Below, one piece after another: positions 7,862 through 18,832 of a DNA stretch of 64,000 nucleotides; position 1 is the first letter of the stretch, and every line of letters starts with the position of its first letter. The stretch lies in the NCBI RefSeq assembly GCF_002632825.1, contig NZ_NJAJ01000003.1, forward strand, positions 62,001-126,000, given 5' to 3'. A program made the translations under genes and the position numbers. The notes under the pieces were generated by a model. The model was given only the letters and a program-made list of their open reading frames with translations, searched no databases and was not told the DNA's origin. The DNA is from Xenorhabdus stockiae. Lineage in GTDB: Bacteria; Pseudomonadota; Gammaproteobacteria; Enterobacterales; Enterobacteriaceae.

Positions 7862-9244
7862 ATGGATATCTATTGGTTATACGTGTTAATTGGTGGTTTA
7901 AGTGGATTATTGTGCGGGGGGATTTTCGTTTGGTTTTCTGTTCACCAGCGTATTCAGTACAAAGAAAGGGCGTTGCGTGAATTACACGGCCAGCTTGCTG
8001 TCAGCAATGAAAGGCTGGAGCAGTCTCATTACTGGCGTACGGAGTGTGAACAACTCAATCAGGAGCTGCTTGCCCAGCGTGAAATCAACAGCGTACAGGA
8101 AGCTGAGTTACGTGAATTGAGTACTCGTCTTGAAGAGAGCAAGCTGGCAGCTGAAGAAAAACAGCGTCTTTTGATCAATAGTGAACAGCGCCTGAATGCT
8201 CAATTTGAAAATCTCGCCAATCGTATTTTTGAACAAAACCGCCGCCGTACAGATGAATATAGCCGCCAAAGTCTCAATGGTCTGTTAATGCCTTTTCGTG
8301 AACAGTTGGAAGGGTTTCGTCGTCAGGTGCAGGATAGCTTTGGGCAGGAGGCTCGTGAACGCCATACGTTAACTCATGAAATCCGTAACCTTCAGCAGCT
8401 TAATGCTCAAATGGCAAAAGAAGCGATTAATCTGACCAAGGCCCTGAAAGGAGATAATAAAATACAGGGTAACTGGGGGGAGATGATACTAGCGCGGGTT
8501 CTCGAAGCATCCGGTTTACGTGAGGGGCATGAGTTCCATACACAGGTCAATATTAAAACTGACAACAGCGAACGCTTTCAACCCGACATTATTGTGCATC
8601 TACCGCAAAGAAAAGATGTCATTATTGATGCCAAAATGTCACTGGTTGCCTATGAGCGCTATTTCAATAGTGATGATGAAACAGAACAGGTTCAGGCATT
8701 ACAGGAACATATTAACTCTATAAGAGGGCATATTCGGGGGCTAGGGCGTAAAAATTACCAGCAGTTACCGGGATTACGTTCGTTGGATTATGTCCTGATG
8801 TTTATCCCGGTTGAGGCTGCTTATCTAGTTGCGCTCAATCAGGCTCCAGAAATACTCGATGAGGCGCTGAAACATAATATTATGCTGGTCAGCCCGTCAA
8901 CATTATTAGTGGCTGTGCGCACGATCAATAATCTCTGGCGCTATGAATATCAAAGCCAGAATGCACGTTTGATTGCCGACAAAGCGGCCAGAATGTATGA
9001 CAAAATGCGCTTATTCGTGGATGACATGCAGGGGTTAGGGCAAAGCCTCAGTAAAGCACAGGCAAGTTACCATCTCGCGATGAAAAAACTGGCGGAAGGA
9101 AAGGGGAATCTCATTAGTCAAGCAGAAGGTTTTCGCGATTTAGGAGTGGATATCAAACGGCCTATTGATTCACAGGTTATTGATATACACAATGGATTTG
9201 AAGATGCGTCGCTGCGGCAAGGGAACTCATCCCCGGGAGCATAG
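7862..9244 (+). CDS. rmuC: DNA recombination protein RmuC
   Basis: A 460-residue protein with an N-terminal membrane segment (residues 5-27), a long coiled coil (about 30-195, rich in E, Q, L and R) and the RmuC nuclease-like domain (about 200-400) containing QGNWGEMILARVLEASGL, PDIIVHLPQ and VIIDAKMSLVAYERY. The VIIDAK core resembles a PD-(D/E)xK fold. In E. coli RmuC limits recombination at inverted repeats. The C-terminus is unusual: homology fades after VDIKRPI, and the last 19 residues and stop codon are read from an ERIC element starting at 9184. The tail is therefore not ancestral. Confidence 0.95.
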   Translation: MDIYWLYVLIGGLSGLLCGGIFVWFSVHQRIQYKERALRELHGQLAVSNERLEQSHYWRTECEQLNQELLAQREINSVQEAELRELSTRLEESKLAAEEKQRLLINSEQRLNAQFENLANRIFEQNRRRTDEYSRQSLNGLLMPFREQLEGFRRQVQDSFGQEARERHTLTHEIRNLQQLNAQMAKEAINLTKALKGDNKIQGNWGEMILARVLEASGLREGHEFHTQVNIKTDNSERFQPDIIVHLPQRKDVIIDAKMSLVAYERYFNSDDETEQVQALQEHINSIRGHIRGLGRKNYQQLPGLRSLDYVLMFIPVEAAYLVALNQAPEILDEALKHNIMLVSPSTLLVAVRTINNLWRYEYQSQNARLIADKAARMYDKMRLFVDDMQGLGQSLSKAQASYHLAMKKLAEGKGNLISQAEGFRDLGVDIKRPIDSQVIDIHNGFEDASLRQGNSSPGA

Positions 9245-9325
9245 ATAACTTTATGTTTATAAAAACGGTGACTGGGGTGAGTGAGCGTAGCCAACAAAGA
9301 GGCAACTTGAAAGACGAAATGTATA
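9184..9325 (+). repeat. ERIC element overlapping the rmuC 3' end
   Basis: A 142-base element bounded by TATA...TATA ends with imperfect terminal inverted repeats and the ERIC core GTGACTGGGGTGAG followed by CCAACAAAGAGGCAACTTGA. It aligns base for base with the copy at 62257-62398 and with the reversed copy at 17130-17270. The first 61 bases are translated as the end of RmuC. Confidence 0.9.
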
Positions 9326-9442
9326 AATTCTTCCAATCGTTACCGGTCAATGAGCATACCCAGTAGATTTTTCCGGATAGGGTTTTATCGGAAAGGCTGG
9401 TAAACTTGCTATAATTTTTTGAATGAAAAGCGGACAAAGAAA

Positions 9443-10198
9443 ATGCCAGATCAATCTAAAGAAACCACACATTTTGGTTTCCGTACCGTAGCTAAAGACG
9501 AAAAAAAAGATATGGTGGCGGAAGTATTCCACTCCGTTGCAGCAAAATATGATTTGATGAATGATTTGATGTCATTTGGCATTCATCGTATTTGGAAGCG
9601 TTTCACTATCGATGCAAGTGGTGTCCGCCGTGGTCATAAAGTTCTCGATCTGGCTGGTGGAACAGGGGATCTGACAGCGAAATTCTCCCGTCTTGTTGGA
9701 GAGAAAGGCGAAGTTGTATTGGCAGATATTAATGATTCCATGCTGAAAGTTGGCCGGGAAAAATTGCGAGATAACGGTATTGTCGGTAATGTCAGCTATG
9801 TTCAGGCGAATGCTGAAGAATTGCCATTCCCGGATAACTATTTTGACTGCATTACCATTTCATTTGGCCTGCGTAATGTCACGGATAAAGATAAAGCCCT
9901 ACGCTCAATGTTCCGGGTTCTCAAACCAGGCGGGCGTTTACTGGTACTGGAATTCTCCAAACCCATACTGGCACCTCTGAGTAAGATTTATGACACCTAT
10001 TCGTTTCATATTTTGCCACGAATTGGTCAGGCGGTTGTTAAGGATGCAGACAGCTACCGTTATCTGACTGAATCTATTCGTATGCACCCTGATCAGGAAA
10101 CATTAAAAGGTATGATGGAAACTGCTGGTTTTGATCTGGTTTCCTACTCCAATATGACCGGTGGAATTGTTGCACTGCATAAAGGGTTTAAATTCTGA
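9443..10198 (+). CDS. ubiE: Ubiquinone/menaquinone biosynthesis C-methyltransferase UbiE
   Basis: A 251-residue class I SAM-dependent methyltransferase, the same length as in E. coli. It methylates C-2 of the quinone ring in ubiquinone and menaquinone synthesis. Motif I is [15 protein letters not shown] near residue 65; the family signatures [18 protein letters not shown] and [17 protein letters not shown] are intact. ATG 9443 is chosen because [13 protein letters not shown] aligns with the family; an upstream in-frame TTG at 9419 would add eight unmatched residues. It heads ubiE-ubiJ-ubiB, with one base between its stop and the ubiJ ATG. Confidence 0.97.
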   Translation: MPDQSKETTHFGFRTVAKDEKKDMVAEVFHSVAAKYDLMNDLMSFGIHRIWKRFTIDASGVRRGHKVLDLAGGTGDLTAKFSRLVGEKGEVVLADINDSMLKVGREKLRDNGIVGNVSYVQANAEELPFPDNYFDCITISFGLRNVTDKDKALRSMFRVLKPGGRLLVLEFSKPILAPLSKIYDTYSFHILPRIGQAVVKDADSYRYLTESIRMHPDQETLKGMMETAGFDLVSYSNMTGGIVALHKGFKF

Positions 10199-10199
10199 C

Positions 10200-10853
10200 A
10201 TGGAAACTCCCTCATTAAGCCATAGCGTGAATTCTACGGTGCTGTTTCCGGTTTTAACTGCCTTTCTGGAAACAACGCTGAATCACCTGCTGTATCGAGA
10301 AACGGTATTGAAATCAGCTCGTATGAGATTAGCGGGCAAAGTGCTTTCCATCGAACTGAGAGAAATTGAAATACCGTTGATACTGGTTTTCAGTGAAAAA
10401 CAGGTCGATGTTTTAAGTCAGTGGTCAGAGTCTGCTGATTGTTCAATGAAAACCACATTACCAGCCCTGCTTAAATTACGTGATCGCCAATGCCTCTCAT
10501 CTTTGATCAACAGCGGTGAAATTATTATTGAGGGAGATATGCAGGTTATTCAGCAGTGGTCCGCTCTGCTGGATATGCTGGAATGGGATCCGGCTCATTA
10601 CCTTTCACCTTATGTTGGCGATATTGTGGCAGAAGGGCTCAATCGGGTAGTGAAAAATAGTATCCGGTTTGCCTGTAATACTGTCTCAAGGCAGAAAAAC
10701 TACCTGAGTGAATCACTGACTGAAGAGTGGAAAATGACACCTGGCGCTTTGGAATTGGCTTATTTCAGCGAAGAGGTAAATGCTGTCGCCAATGAACTGT
10801 CTGACATGGAAAAACGTCTGGCAGCGATGGAGAAAAGATATGACGCCCAGTGA
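10200..10853 (+). CDS. ubiJ: Ubiquinone biosynthesis accessory factor UbiJ
   Basis: A 217-residue protein with an N-terminal SCP2 sterol-carrier-like domain (about residues 20-120, with [20 protein letters not shown]) and a C-terminal helical/coiled-coil part ([21 protein letters not shown]). UbiJ binds lipid and assembles the cytoplasmic Ubi complex with UbiK for the hydroxylation and methylation steps. The start ATG at 10200 directly follows the ubiE stop, and the 3' end overlaps ubiB by 14 bases, indicating translational coupling. Confidence 0.93.
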   Translation: METPSLSHSVNSTVLFPVLTAFLETTLNHLLYRETVLKSARMRLAGKVLSIELREIEIPLILVFSEKQVDVLSQWSESADCSMKTTLPALLKLRDRQCLSSLINSGEIIIEGDMQVIQQWSALLDMLEWDPAHYLSPYVGDIVAEGLNRVVKNSIRFACNTVSRQKNYLSESLTEEWKMTPGALELAYFSEEVNAVANELSDMEKRLAAMEKRYDAQ

Positions 10854-12468
10854 AATAAAGCGCCTCTATTTGATCATTAAAGTTTTCCTTACCTATGGAT
10901 TGGATGAACTGATCCCAAAGATCCGTCTGACATGGCCATTGCGTTTTGGGCGCTATTTCCTGTTCTGGTTGCCTAACCGACACAAGGATAAACCACTAGG
11001 AGAACGTTTACGTCTGGCATTACAGGAGCTTGGGCCGGTATGGATTAAGCTTGGTCAGATGCTGTCTACCCGCCGTGATCTCTTTTCTCCTGCAATTGCT
11101 GATCAACTTTCCCTCTTGCAGGATCGCGTTGTTTCCTTTGATGGTGCCGTTGCGCGTCAATCCATCGAAACCGCATTGGGTGGTGCTCTGGAAACGTGGT
11201 TTGACGATTTTGAACAGCAACCTCTGGCTTCCGCCTCTATTGCTCAGGTGCATACTGCGCGCCTGAAAGAGAATGGAAAAGATATTGTTATTAAAGTGAT
11301 CCGCCCCGATATTCTGCCTGTGATAAAGGCGGATGTCCGGCTAATGTATCGTTTAGCGAATCTGGTTCCTTTATTACCCGATGGTCGTCGTCTTCGCCCG
11401 CTTGAAGTAGTTCGTGAATATGAAAAAACGTTGCTTGATGAGTTGAACCTGCTGCGGGAAGCTGCAAATGCTATTCAACTGCGGCGTAATTTTGAAAAGA
11501 GTCCGATGCTTTATGTACCGGAGGTTTATCCTGATTACTGTCGGGAAAACGTACTGGTGATGGAGCGTATTTATGGTATTCCGGTATCCGATGTTGCTGC
11601 ATTAGAAGCACAGAATACCAATATGAAATTGCTTGCTGAACGCGGTGTGCAGGTCTTTTTCACGCAGGTATTCCGCGACAGCTTCTTCCATGCAGATATG
11701 CATCCGGGCAATATCTTTGTGAGCTATGAGCACCCGGAAGATCCTACTTATATCGGCATTGATTACGGTATTGTCGGCTCACTGAATAAAGATGATAAAC
11801 GCTATCTGGCTGAAAACTTTATTGCTTTCTTCAATCGTGATTATCGTAAGGTTGCTGAGTTACATGTGGATTCAGGCTGGGTTCCGGCAGATACGAATGT
11901 AGAGGATTTTGAGTTTGCCATCAGAACGGTATGTGAGCCTATTTTTGAAAAACCACTGGCAGATATTTCATTTGGTCATGTGTTGTTGAACCTTTTCAAT
12001 ACGGCCCGTCGTTTTAATATGGCTGTGCAACCACAGCTTGTTTTGTTGCAGAAGACACTACTGTATGTTGAAGGCTTGGGTCGGCAATTGTACCCACAGC
12101 TCGATTTATGGAAAACAGCAAAACCATTTCTGGAAGATTGGCTGCATGATCAGGTTGGTATTCCGGCTATCATGCGAGCGTTTAAAGAAAAAGTACCCTA
12201 TTGGGCGGAAAAACTGCCGGAACTTCCTGAATTGGTTTATGGCACACTGCAACAACATAAACGTTTGCAAACGAGCATTGATCAGATATCACAACAGTTA
12301 AAACAACAACGGCATAATCAGCAGAAATCCCTTTACTTACTCGGGATTGGTGCAACACTGTTTATCTGTGGTGGTTTGTTTTTTATTTCTAATCTGGCCC
12401 ATCTAGCATCAGGGTTAATTGGAGCAGGAATAATATCGTGGCTGCTGGGCTGGTTTAAACTGAAATAG
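10840..12468 (+). CDS. ubiB: UbiB, ABC1/ADCK-type atypical kinase for ubiquinone biosynthesis
   Basis: A 542-residue protein of the UbiB family (E. coli 546). The signature KxGQ motif is in [13 protein letters not shown] (about residue 70), the Ala-rich loop is [13 protein letters not shown] (about 130), the catalytic [11 protein letters not shown] is near residue 285 and IDYGIVG stands in for DFG. Two hydrophobic segments at the C-terminus anchor it in the inner membrane. It is needed for ubiquinone synthesis, probably by ATP-driven lipid extraction. ATG 10840 overlaps ubiJ by 14 bases and matches the family N-terminus [12 protein letters not shown]. Confidence 0.96.
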   Translation: MTPSEIKRLYLIIKVFLTYGLDELIPKIRLTWPLRFGRYFLFWLPNRHKDKPLGERLRLALQELGPVWIKLGQMLSTRRDLFSPAIADQLSLLQDRVVSFDGAVARQSIETALGGALETWFDDFEQQPLASASIAQVHTARLKENGKDIVIKVIRPDILPVIKADVRLMYRLANLVPLLPDGRRLRPLEVVREYEKTLLDELNLLREAANAIQLRRNFEKSPMLYVPEVYPDYCRENVLVMERIYGIPVSDVAALEAQNTNMKLLAERGVQVFFTQVFRDSFFHADMHPGNIFVSYEHPEDPTYIGIDYGIVGSLNKDDKRYLAENFIAFFNRDYRKVAELHVDSGWVPADTNVEDFEFAIRTVCEPIFEKPLADISFGHVLLNLFNTARRFNMAVQPQLVLLQKTLLYVEGLGRQLYPQLDLWKTAKPFLEDWLHDQVGIPAIMRAFKEKVPYWAEKLPELPELVYGTLQQHKRLQTSIDQISQQLKQQRHNQQKSLYLLGIGATLFICGGLFFISNLAHLASGLIGAGIISWLLGWFKLK

Positions 12469-12532
12469 CGGCTTCTTGGCATGATTACGTTTTGGCACGG
12501 TTGCGGTATTTTCGAACATAAGGTTCGTAGAT

Positions 12533-12538
12533 TATAAT
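12533..12538 (+). promoter_or_regulatory. Possible -10 element for tatABC
   Basis: A perfect TATAAT lies 40 bases before the tatA start, after a small inverted repeat (CGAAC 12513-12517, GTTCG 12523-12527). No good -35 element at standard spacing was found, so this is a weak promoter call. Confidence 0.35.
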
Positions 12539-12578
12539 AAAAGAATTAATGTTTCCCACGAACATGAGGTAGATCAGT

Positions 12579-12839
12579 ATGGGTGGTATAGGTATTTGGC
12601 AATTGCTTATTATTGCTGCCATTGTTGTCTTGGTGTTCGGCACTAATAAACTACGTACTTTGGGTTCAGATTTGGGTGAGTCGATAAAAGGCTTCAAAAA
12701 AGCGATGAGTGATGATGAAAAATCAGATCAGGCAGAAAAAAATAGCCATGATGCTGATTTTGAAACTAAAAACCTCACTGATAAGCCTACGGTTGATCAA
12801 TCTGAAAAATCAGAGAGTAAAAACAAAGAAAAAGAGTAG
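12579..12839 (+). CDS. tatA: Sec-independent protein translocase subunit TatA
   Basis: An 86-residue protein: an N-terminal membrane helix (residues 2-22, [20 protein letters not shown]), the hinge [24 protein letters not shown] amphipathic helix, and an acidic/lysine-rich tail. TatA oligomers form the passage for folded proteins with twin-arginine signals across the inner membrane. It starts at ATG 12579 behind GAGGTAGATC and is followed after 9 bases by tatB. Confidence 0.95.
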   Translation: MGGIGIWQLLIIAAIVVLVFGTNKLRTLGSDLGESIKGFKKAMSDDEKSDQAEKNSHDADFETKNLTDKPTVDQSEKSESKNKEKE

Positions 12840-12848
12840 GTATAAACC

Positions 12849-13232
12849 GTGTTTGACATTGGTTTTAGTGAACTGCTATTAGTGCTGGTGCTTGGCCTGA
12901 TTGTTCTGGGACCAGAGCGTTTACCTGTTGCTGTCAGAACAGTGGCTGGCTGGATTCGGGTATTACGCTCACTGGCGACAAATGTCCAGAATGAACTTGC
13001 AAAAGAATTAAAATTACAGGAGCTTCAGGACAGCCTGAAAAAAATGGAAGAAAAGGCAGATTTACAATCCCTCTCTCCAGAATTACAGGCATCAATGGAT
13101 AAATTGAGGGAAGCAGCTGAATCGTTGAAAGAGTCTTATCAGCTAACTCCTGAAGAAGCTAAAGAGCTGGAAGAAGATGAAACACACTTTCATCCTCCTG
13201 TATCTGATAAAAAATCCAATAGTGAACGCTAA
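12849..13232 (+). CDS. tatB: Sec-independent protein translocase subunit TatB
   Basis: A 127-residue protein with a short N-terminal membrane helix ([20 protein letters not shown]), the conserved Glu8, the [13 protein letters not shown] hinge, and a long amphipathic, charged C-terminal helix region. TatB forms the signal-peptide receptor complex with TatC. Translation starts at GTG 12849, with the family N-terminus FDIGFSEL beginning at residue 2. It is shorter than E. coli TatB (171), the difference lying in the poorly conserved tail. tatC follows after 3 bases. Confidence 0.94.
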   Translation: MFDIGFSELLLVLVLGLIVLGPERLPVAVRTVAGWIRVLRSLATNVQNELAKELKLQELQDSLKKMEEKADLQSLSPELQASMDKLREAAESLKESYQLTPEEAKELEEDETHFHPPVSDKKSNSER

Positions 13233-13235
13233 AAC

Positions 13236-14015
13236 ATGTCGATGGACGATGCTCAACCTCTTATCAGTCACCTGATTGAACTCCGTAAGCGGATTCTGAA
13301 TAGCCTGATTACTGTGCTGGTCGTTTTTCTGGCACTGGTTTATTTTTCTAACGATATTTATCGGCTTATTGCTGCACCGTTAATGGACCAACTCCCTGTG
13401 GGAGCAAATATGATTGCGACCGATGTCGCATCGCCTTTTTTCACCCCCATCAAATTGACCATTATGGTATCCGTTTTTGTTTCGGCTCCCATGATCCTAT
13501 ATCAGGTATGGGCATTTATTGCGCCAGCACTGTATAAGCATGAACGGCGTTTGATTGTGCCATTACTGTTTTCCAGTAGTGTCTTATTCTACTTGGGGAT
13601 GGTCTTTGCCTACTTCGTGGTATTTCCCCTTGTGTTTGGTTTTTTTACCAAAACTGTTCCCTCTGGAGTCATGATTGCGACAGATATCAGTAATTATCTG
13701 AGTTTCGTTATGGCGCTTTTCATGGCATTTGGTGTTTCATTTGAAGTGCCGATAGCGATTATCCTGCTGTGCTGGAGTGGGGTAGTGACTCCTGAGTCAT
13801 TAAAAAGAAAACGTCCATATATTTTGGTCGGAGCATTTGTGGTAGGGATGTTACTCACACCTCCTGACGTTTTCTCGCAAACTTTGTTGGCCGTTCCCAT
13901 GTATTTGTTGTTTGAGCTGGGGGTATTTTTGTCGCAGTTTTATGTGGGAAAACGCAAATTACATGAAACTGAAAATGGCTCTGAACGTGAGACAGACGGT
14001 AACCCGAAAAAATAA
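13236..14015 (+). CDS. tatC: Sec-independent protein translocase subunit TatC
   Basis: A 259-residue polytopic membrane protein with six predicted helices. The N-terminal HLIELRKRI motif, which recognises twin-arginine signals, the [22 protein letters not shown] loop (here [17 protein letters not shown]) and [20 protein letters not shown] are all conserved. It works with TatA and TatB. In E. coli tatD follows; here there is a terminator and then hemB, so tatD is not next to it. Confidence 0.96.
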   Translation: MSMDDAQPLISHLIELRKRILNSLITVLVVFLALVYFSNDIYRLIAAPLMDQLPVGANMIATDVASPFFTPIKLTIMVSVFVSAPMILYQVWAFIAPALYKHERRLIVPLLFSSSVLFYLGMVFAYFVVFPLVFGFFTKTVPSGVMIATDISNYLSFVMALFMAFGVSFEVPIAIILLCWSGVVTPESLKRKRPYILVGAFVVGMLLTPPDVFSQTLLAVPMYLLFELGVFLSQFYVGKRKLHETENGSERETDGNPKK

Positions 14016-14104
14016 TCAGCCATCAGATAGTCGTGATTATTGCTACAAACTTAAGGGTTAAGCTTAGTAGTATTAAAAACAATAGTTCGTAATGGCAAAA
14101 TTAG

Positions 14105-15163
<1,059 letters not shown>

Positions 15164-15195
15164 TATTTTTTTAAACAAAAATAGCTAAGAAGTAA

Positions 15196-15227
15196 AACGG
15201 ATGAATAATAGAAAATATTCATCCGTT
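15196..15227. terminator. Bidirectional terminator between hemB and dxs
   Basis: Perfect 12-base arms (15196-15207 and 15216-15227) with an 8-base loop lie between convergent genes. On the minus strand the stem is followed by TTTTACTTCTT, giving a usable terminator for dxs; on the plus strand the T-tract is poor. Confidence 0.65.
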
Positions 15228-15235
15228 ATGACAAT

Positions 15236-17101
15236 TTATTGCTTAAGGTGTTTTTCGATAGCGTTTAAAATGCCAGCGGAATCTAACCCTAAATCAGAAT
15301 GAAGTTCTGCCTGTGTTCCCTGAGGTATAAAGTAATCAGGTAACCCGAGGTTTAACACTGAAACTGAGTTCCCTGTTTGCATCAGCAGTTCATTAACTCC
15401 ACTGCCTGCACCACCCATGATGGCATTTTCTTCCAGCGTTACCAGCAAATCATGTCGGGAAGCCATCTCCAGAACCAGTTCTTTATCAAGTGGTTTGACA
15501 AAGCGCATATCAACAACGGTTGCATTCAGGGATTCAGCAGCCTGCAATGCGTTTGGCAGTAATGTACCAAAGTTCAGAATGGCAATTTTTTCTCCCTGAC
15601 GGCGGATAACGCCTTTGCCAATTGGTAGTATTTCCAGTGACTGAAGTTCTGCGCCTGTGCCTGTGCCTCGTGGATAACGGACAGCAGCTGGACCGTCTTG
15701 ATATTGGTAGCCGGTATGCAACATTTGTCGGCACTCATTTTCATCACTTGGCGCCATAATAACCATATTGGGTATACAGCGCAGGAACGAAAGATCGAAG
15801 GCACCCTGATGGGTCTGCCCATCCGCACCGACAATTCCCCCCCGATCGATGGCAAACAGGACAGGTAAGTTCTGGATGGCCACATCATGGATGAGCTGAT
15901 CATAAGCACGTTGCAGGAAAGTCGAGTAAATCGCGACAACAGGCTTATATCCCCCAATGGCCAGACCTGCTGCAAATGTCACAGCATGTTGTTCAGCAAT
16001 GGCAACATCAAAGTATTGTTCTGGATATTCACGGGAGAAACGCACCATGCCTGAGCCTTCTCTCATAGCGGGCGTGATCGCCATGAGTTTTTTGTCAGTG
16101 GCAGCTTCTTCGCATAACCATTCACCAAAAATTTTCGAGAATGTCGGGCGGGTATCTGAGCTTTTTGGCAGAGAACCTGTTGAAGGATCAAATTTAGGAA
16201 CCGCGTGCCAACTGATAGGATCTTTTTCCGCAGGAGCATATCCACGGCCTTTTTTGGTCATGATATGCAGAAATTGTGGCCCTTTCAGATCACGCATGTT
16301 TTTCAGTGTCTGAGTCAGTGCCAGTACGTCATGACCATCAACAGGGCCGATATAGTTAAACCCAAGTTCTTCGAACAGCGTTCCGGGAACAACCATACCT
16401 TTGAGGTGTTCTTCAGTTTTTTTCAGCAGTTCTTTGATAGGAGGCAGACCGGAAAAGACTTTTTTGCCGCTTTCGCGCAGAGTCGTATACAACTTACCGG
16501 AAAGAAGCTGTGCCAGATGGTTGTTCAGTGCGCCAACGTTCTCAGATATCGACATTTCATTGTCATTAAGAATGACGAGCATATCGGGATCGATATCTCC
16601 TGCATGGTTCATGGCCTCAAAAGCCATACCTGCGGTAATGGCACCATCACCAATCACACAAACTGTTTTGCGGCCTTTATCTTCATGTTTTGCCGCAATT
16701 GCCATACCTAAACCAGCGCTGATTGAGGTTGATGAGTGCCCGACACAAAGTGTGTCATATTCACTCTCATTCCGCCACGGGAAAGGATGGAGGCCATTTT
16801 TCTGGCGGATAGTGTTGATACGGTCACGGCGCCCGGTCAGAATTTTATGTGGATAAGCCTGATGACCGACATCCCAGACTAAATTGTCGAAGGGTGTCTT
16901 ATAAACATAATGGAGTGCGACGGTTAATTCGATAGTTCCAAGGCCGGAAGCAAAGTGGCCGCTGGAGCGACTGACACTGTTTAGCAAAAATTGGCGCAGT
17001 TCATCGCATAACTTTGGCAACGTGTCTTTAGGTAGCAGGCGAAGCTCTTCAGGGGTTTCCGCCAATGCCAATGTTGGATATTTCGCTATATCAATGCTCA
17101 T
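15236..17101 (-). CDS. dxs: 1-deoxy-D-xylulose-5-phosphate synthase
   Basis: A 621-residue thiamine-diphosphate enzyme condensing pyruvate with glyceraldehyde-3-phosphate, the first step of the MEP isoprenoid pathway. The ThDP-binding motif starts at [19 protein letters not shown] (residue 151) and ends near NDNEMSIS. The catalytic glutamate is in [15 protein letters not shown] (about 370), followed by the transketolase C-terminal domain. It is full length compared with E. coli (620). It lies downstream of xseB-ispA on the same strand, but a 303-base gap holding a reversed ERIC element separates it from ispA. Confidence 0.97.
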   Translation of the reverse strand: MSIDIAKYPTLALAETPEELRLLPKDTLPKLCDELRQFLLNSVSRSSGHFASGLGTIELTVALHYVYKTPFDNLVWDVGHQAYPHKILTGRRDRINTIRQKNGLHPFPWRNESEYDTLCVGHSSTSISAGLGMAIAAKHEDKGRKTVCVIGDGAITAGMAFEAMNHAGDIDPDMLVILNDNEMSISENVGALNNHLAQLLSGKLYTTLRESGKKVFSGLPPIKELLKKTEEHLKGMVVPGTLFEELGFNYIGPVDGHDVLALTQTLKNMRDLKGPQFLHIMTKKGRGYAPAEKDPISWHAVPKFDPSTGSLPKSSDTRPTFSKIFGEWLCEEAATDKKLMAITPAMREGSGMVRFSREYPEQYFDVAIAEQHAVTFAAGLAIGGYKPVVAIYSTFLQRAYDQLIHDVAIQNLPVLFAIDRGGIVGADGQTHQGAFDLSFLRCIPNMVIMAPSDENECRQMLHTGYQYQDGPAAVRYPRGTGTGAELQSLEILPIGKGVIRRQGEKIAILNFGTLLPNALQAAESLNATVVDMRFVKPLDKELVLEMASRHDLLVTLEENAIMGGAGSGVNELLMQTGNSVSVLNLGLPDYFIPQGTQAELHSDLGLDSAGILNAIEKHLKQ

Positions 17102-17129
17102 GCTATGCCTGTTAAAATGCTATGCACGT

Positions 17130-17270
17130 TATATCCTTCGTCTTTCAAGTTGCCTCTTTGTTGGCTAAGCTCATTCGCCCCGGTCACCGTTTTTATAAAC
17201 ATACGGTTATCTATGCTTCCGTGTCCCATTCCCTTGCCGCCGTGATGCCACTTGAAATCCCTTGGATATA
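17130..17270 (-). repeat. ERIC element between ispA and dxs
   Basis: A 141-base ERIC element in reverse orientation: on the minus strand it carries the AACGGTGACCGGGGCGAA core, with terminal inverted repeats ending in TATA on both sides. It fills much of the ispA-dxs gap and would be co-transcribed as a long hairpin. Confidence 0.9.
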
Positions 17271-17404
17271 TAAATTGAAGATTAAGAACCCTGATATTAT
17301 TAGCATGTAATTGCGGGGGTTCTCCCGAGAAGGCCATATTCTATTTTATTTTGAATTTATTTAACTGATAACTCATCAATCAGCGGTTGTCATGGCCTGA
17401 GTTT

Positions 17405-18322
17405 TTAGCTGTTTCTCTCAATGATGAAGCCCGCCAGCTGTTTTAGAGTCACAGTATTATAGAATTGTTTTTCCAGTTCTGTGAGAGCGGCAATAGCATC
17501 TTCATGCAGATCTTTGGCTTTTTTCTGAGCCTGCTCTAATCCCAGTAATGCGGGATAGGTACTTTTACCAAGCTGCTGATCGTTCCCCTGACGTTTGCCG
17601 ATAATTTCTGTATTGCCAATGACATCCAGAATATCATCATGAACCTGAAACGCGAGGCCGATAGCTTGGGCATACTGATCGAGTAAAGGTAATACTTCCC
17701 GGCCCCGTGCACCAGCGCCATACGCGCCAAGCCTGACAGCACAACGAATTAGCGCACCTGTCTTGTGTTGGTGAATCTTTTCCAGAGCGGTCAGATCAAT
17801 TTGCTTTCCTTCCGCTTGCAAATCCAGTGACTGCCCGCCGCACATACCAGCAATACCGCTGGATATTGCTAATTCAGCAACCATCTCAAGGCGATCAGAT
17901 AGTGTGATATTTGGCATGTCGTGTTTTGCCAGGATCTCAAATGCTAACGACTGCAAAGCATCCCCGGCCAGAATAGCATGATTTTCACCAAATTTTATAT
18001 GGCAGGTAGGCTGACCACGGCGTAAATCATCGTTGTCCATTGCGGGTAAATCGTCGTGGATCAGGGAATAAGCGTGAATGCACTCTATAGCAAGGGCTGG
18101 CGCATCAAGGCTCTCTTTGGGCAGTCCCAGCATTTCACCTACTGCGTAAACCAGAAATGGTCGTAGCCGTTTTCCACCCAATACAGCACCGTGCTGCATA
18201 GCAGTTGCTAATGGGCCGCCTAAAAAGGGGAGCGAAGAAAATGTTGCCATCAACTTCTCATTGATATGTTGCTGGCAATTGCTTAATTGCTCTTCAAAAG
18301 GAGCCTTACATTGTTCAGACAT
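17405..18322 (-). CDS. ispA: (2E,6E)-farnesyl diphosphate synthase
   Basis: A 305-residue all-helical prenyltransferase, the same family length as E. coli IspA (299). The two Asp-rich motifs are HDDLPAMDNDD (first, about residue 90) and VHDDILD (second, about 225); GGKRLRPFLVYAVG binds the diphosphate. It makes FPP from DMAPP/GPP and IPP for ubiquinone, undecaprenol and heme O. The ATG at 18322 is chosen because it lies 4 bases after the xseB stop; longer in-frame starts would run into xseB. Confidence 0.96.
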   Translation of the reverse strand: MSEQCKAPFEEQLSNCQQHINEKLMATFSSLPFLGGPLATAMQHGAVLGGKRLRPFLVYAVGEMLGLPKESLDAPALAIECIHAYSLIHDDLPAMDNDDLRRGQPTCHIKFGENHAILAGDALQSLAFEILAKHDMPNITLSDRLEMVAELAISSGIAGMCGGQSLDLQAEGKQIDLTALEKIHQHKTGALIRCAVRLGAYGAGARGREVLPLLDQYAQAIGLAFQVHDDILDVIGNTEIIGKRQGNDQQLGKSTYPALLGLEQAQKKAKDLHEDAIAALTELEKQFYNTVTLKQLAGFIIERNS

Positions 18323-18326
18323 AAAG

Positions 18327-18584
18327 TTACTCAGCATCAGGCGAAAATTCATCAAGCGGCGATTGTGCATCATTACTTAATAGAATTTGTACTCGTTGTT
18401 CCGCTTGTTGGAGGGTTTTTTGCCCTTGTCTTGCAAGTTGAATTCCGCGTTCAAATTCATTTAATGCATCCTCTAAAGGAAGCTCCCCTGATTCCAGCCG
18501 AATGACAATTTCTTCCAGCTCTTTCAGGGATGTTTCAAAAGTCGGTGCCTGCTCGGTTGCTGATGTTCGGTTTGCCTTAGACAT
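18327..18584 (-). CDS. xseB: Exodeoxyribonuclease VII small subunit
   Basis: An 85-residue, mostly helical acidic protein with the family core [40 protein letters not shown] and [12 protein letters not shown]. It pairs with XseA to form exonuclease VII. The gene lies directly upstream of ispA and dxs, as in E. coli. Confidence 0.95.
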   Translation of the reverse strand: MSKANRTSATEQAPTFETSLKELEEIVIRLESGELPLEDALNEFERGIQLARQGQKTLQQAEQRVQILLSNDAQSPLDEFSPDAE

Positions 18585-18687
18585 AATGATTTAATAGTAT
18601 GATTATTTAACGAGTTACAGTGAAGTAAATCCGTTACAGAATTGCAGAGTACCCTACTACACTGAAAGAAATAAATCATTCGTTACT

Positions 18688-18721
18688 ACTGTTTTTTTAC
18701 AGACAAACTGTTTTTTTACAG
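18688..18721. repeat. Short tandem repeat in the xseB-thiI promoter region
   Basis: The 15-base unit ACTGTTTTTTTACAG occurs at 18688-18702 and again at 18707-18721, separated by 4 bases. Each unit is itself a near-palindrome (CTGT...ACAG). It lies in the divergent promoter region of xseB and thiI. Function unknown. Confidence 0.8.
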
Positions 18722-18832
18722 GAGATATAGTGAGATGGTGTTATACTCTGCGCCCTATCCAACTGACTATTTAAGAACCATCATTGATCCTGCTTGTGAT
18801 AGTTCAATACTGAATGACTACTATATCTTACT

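Noticed and set aside
15377..16856. Several long plus-strand frames opposite dxs
   Set aside because: They are antisense shadows of the conserved dxs gene with no ribosome sites or family similarity.
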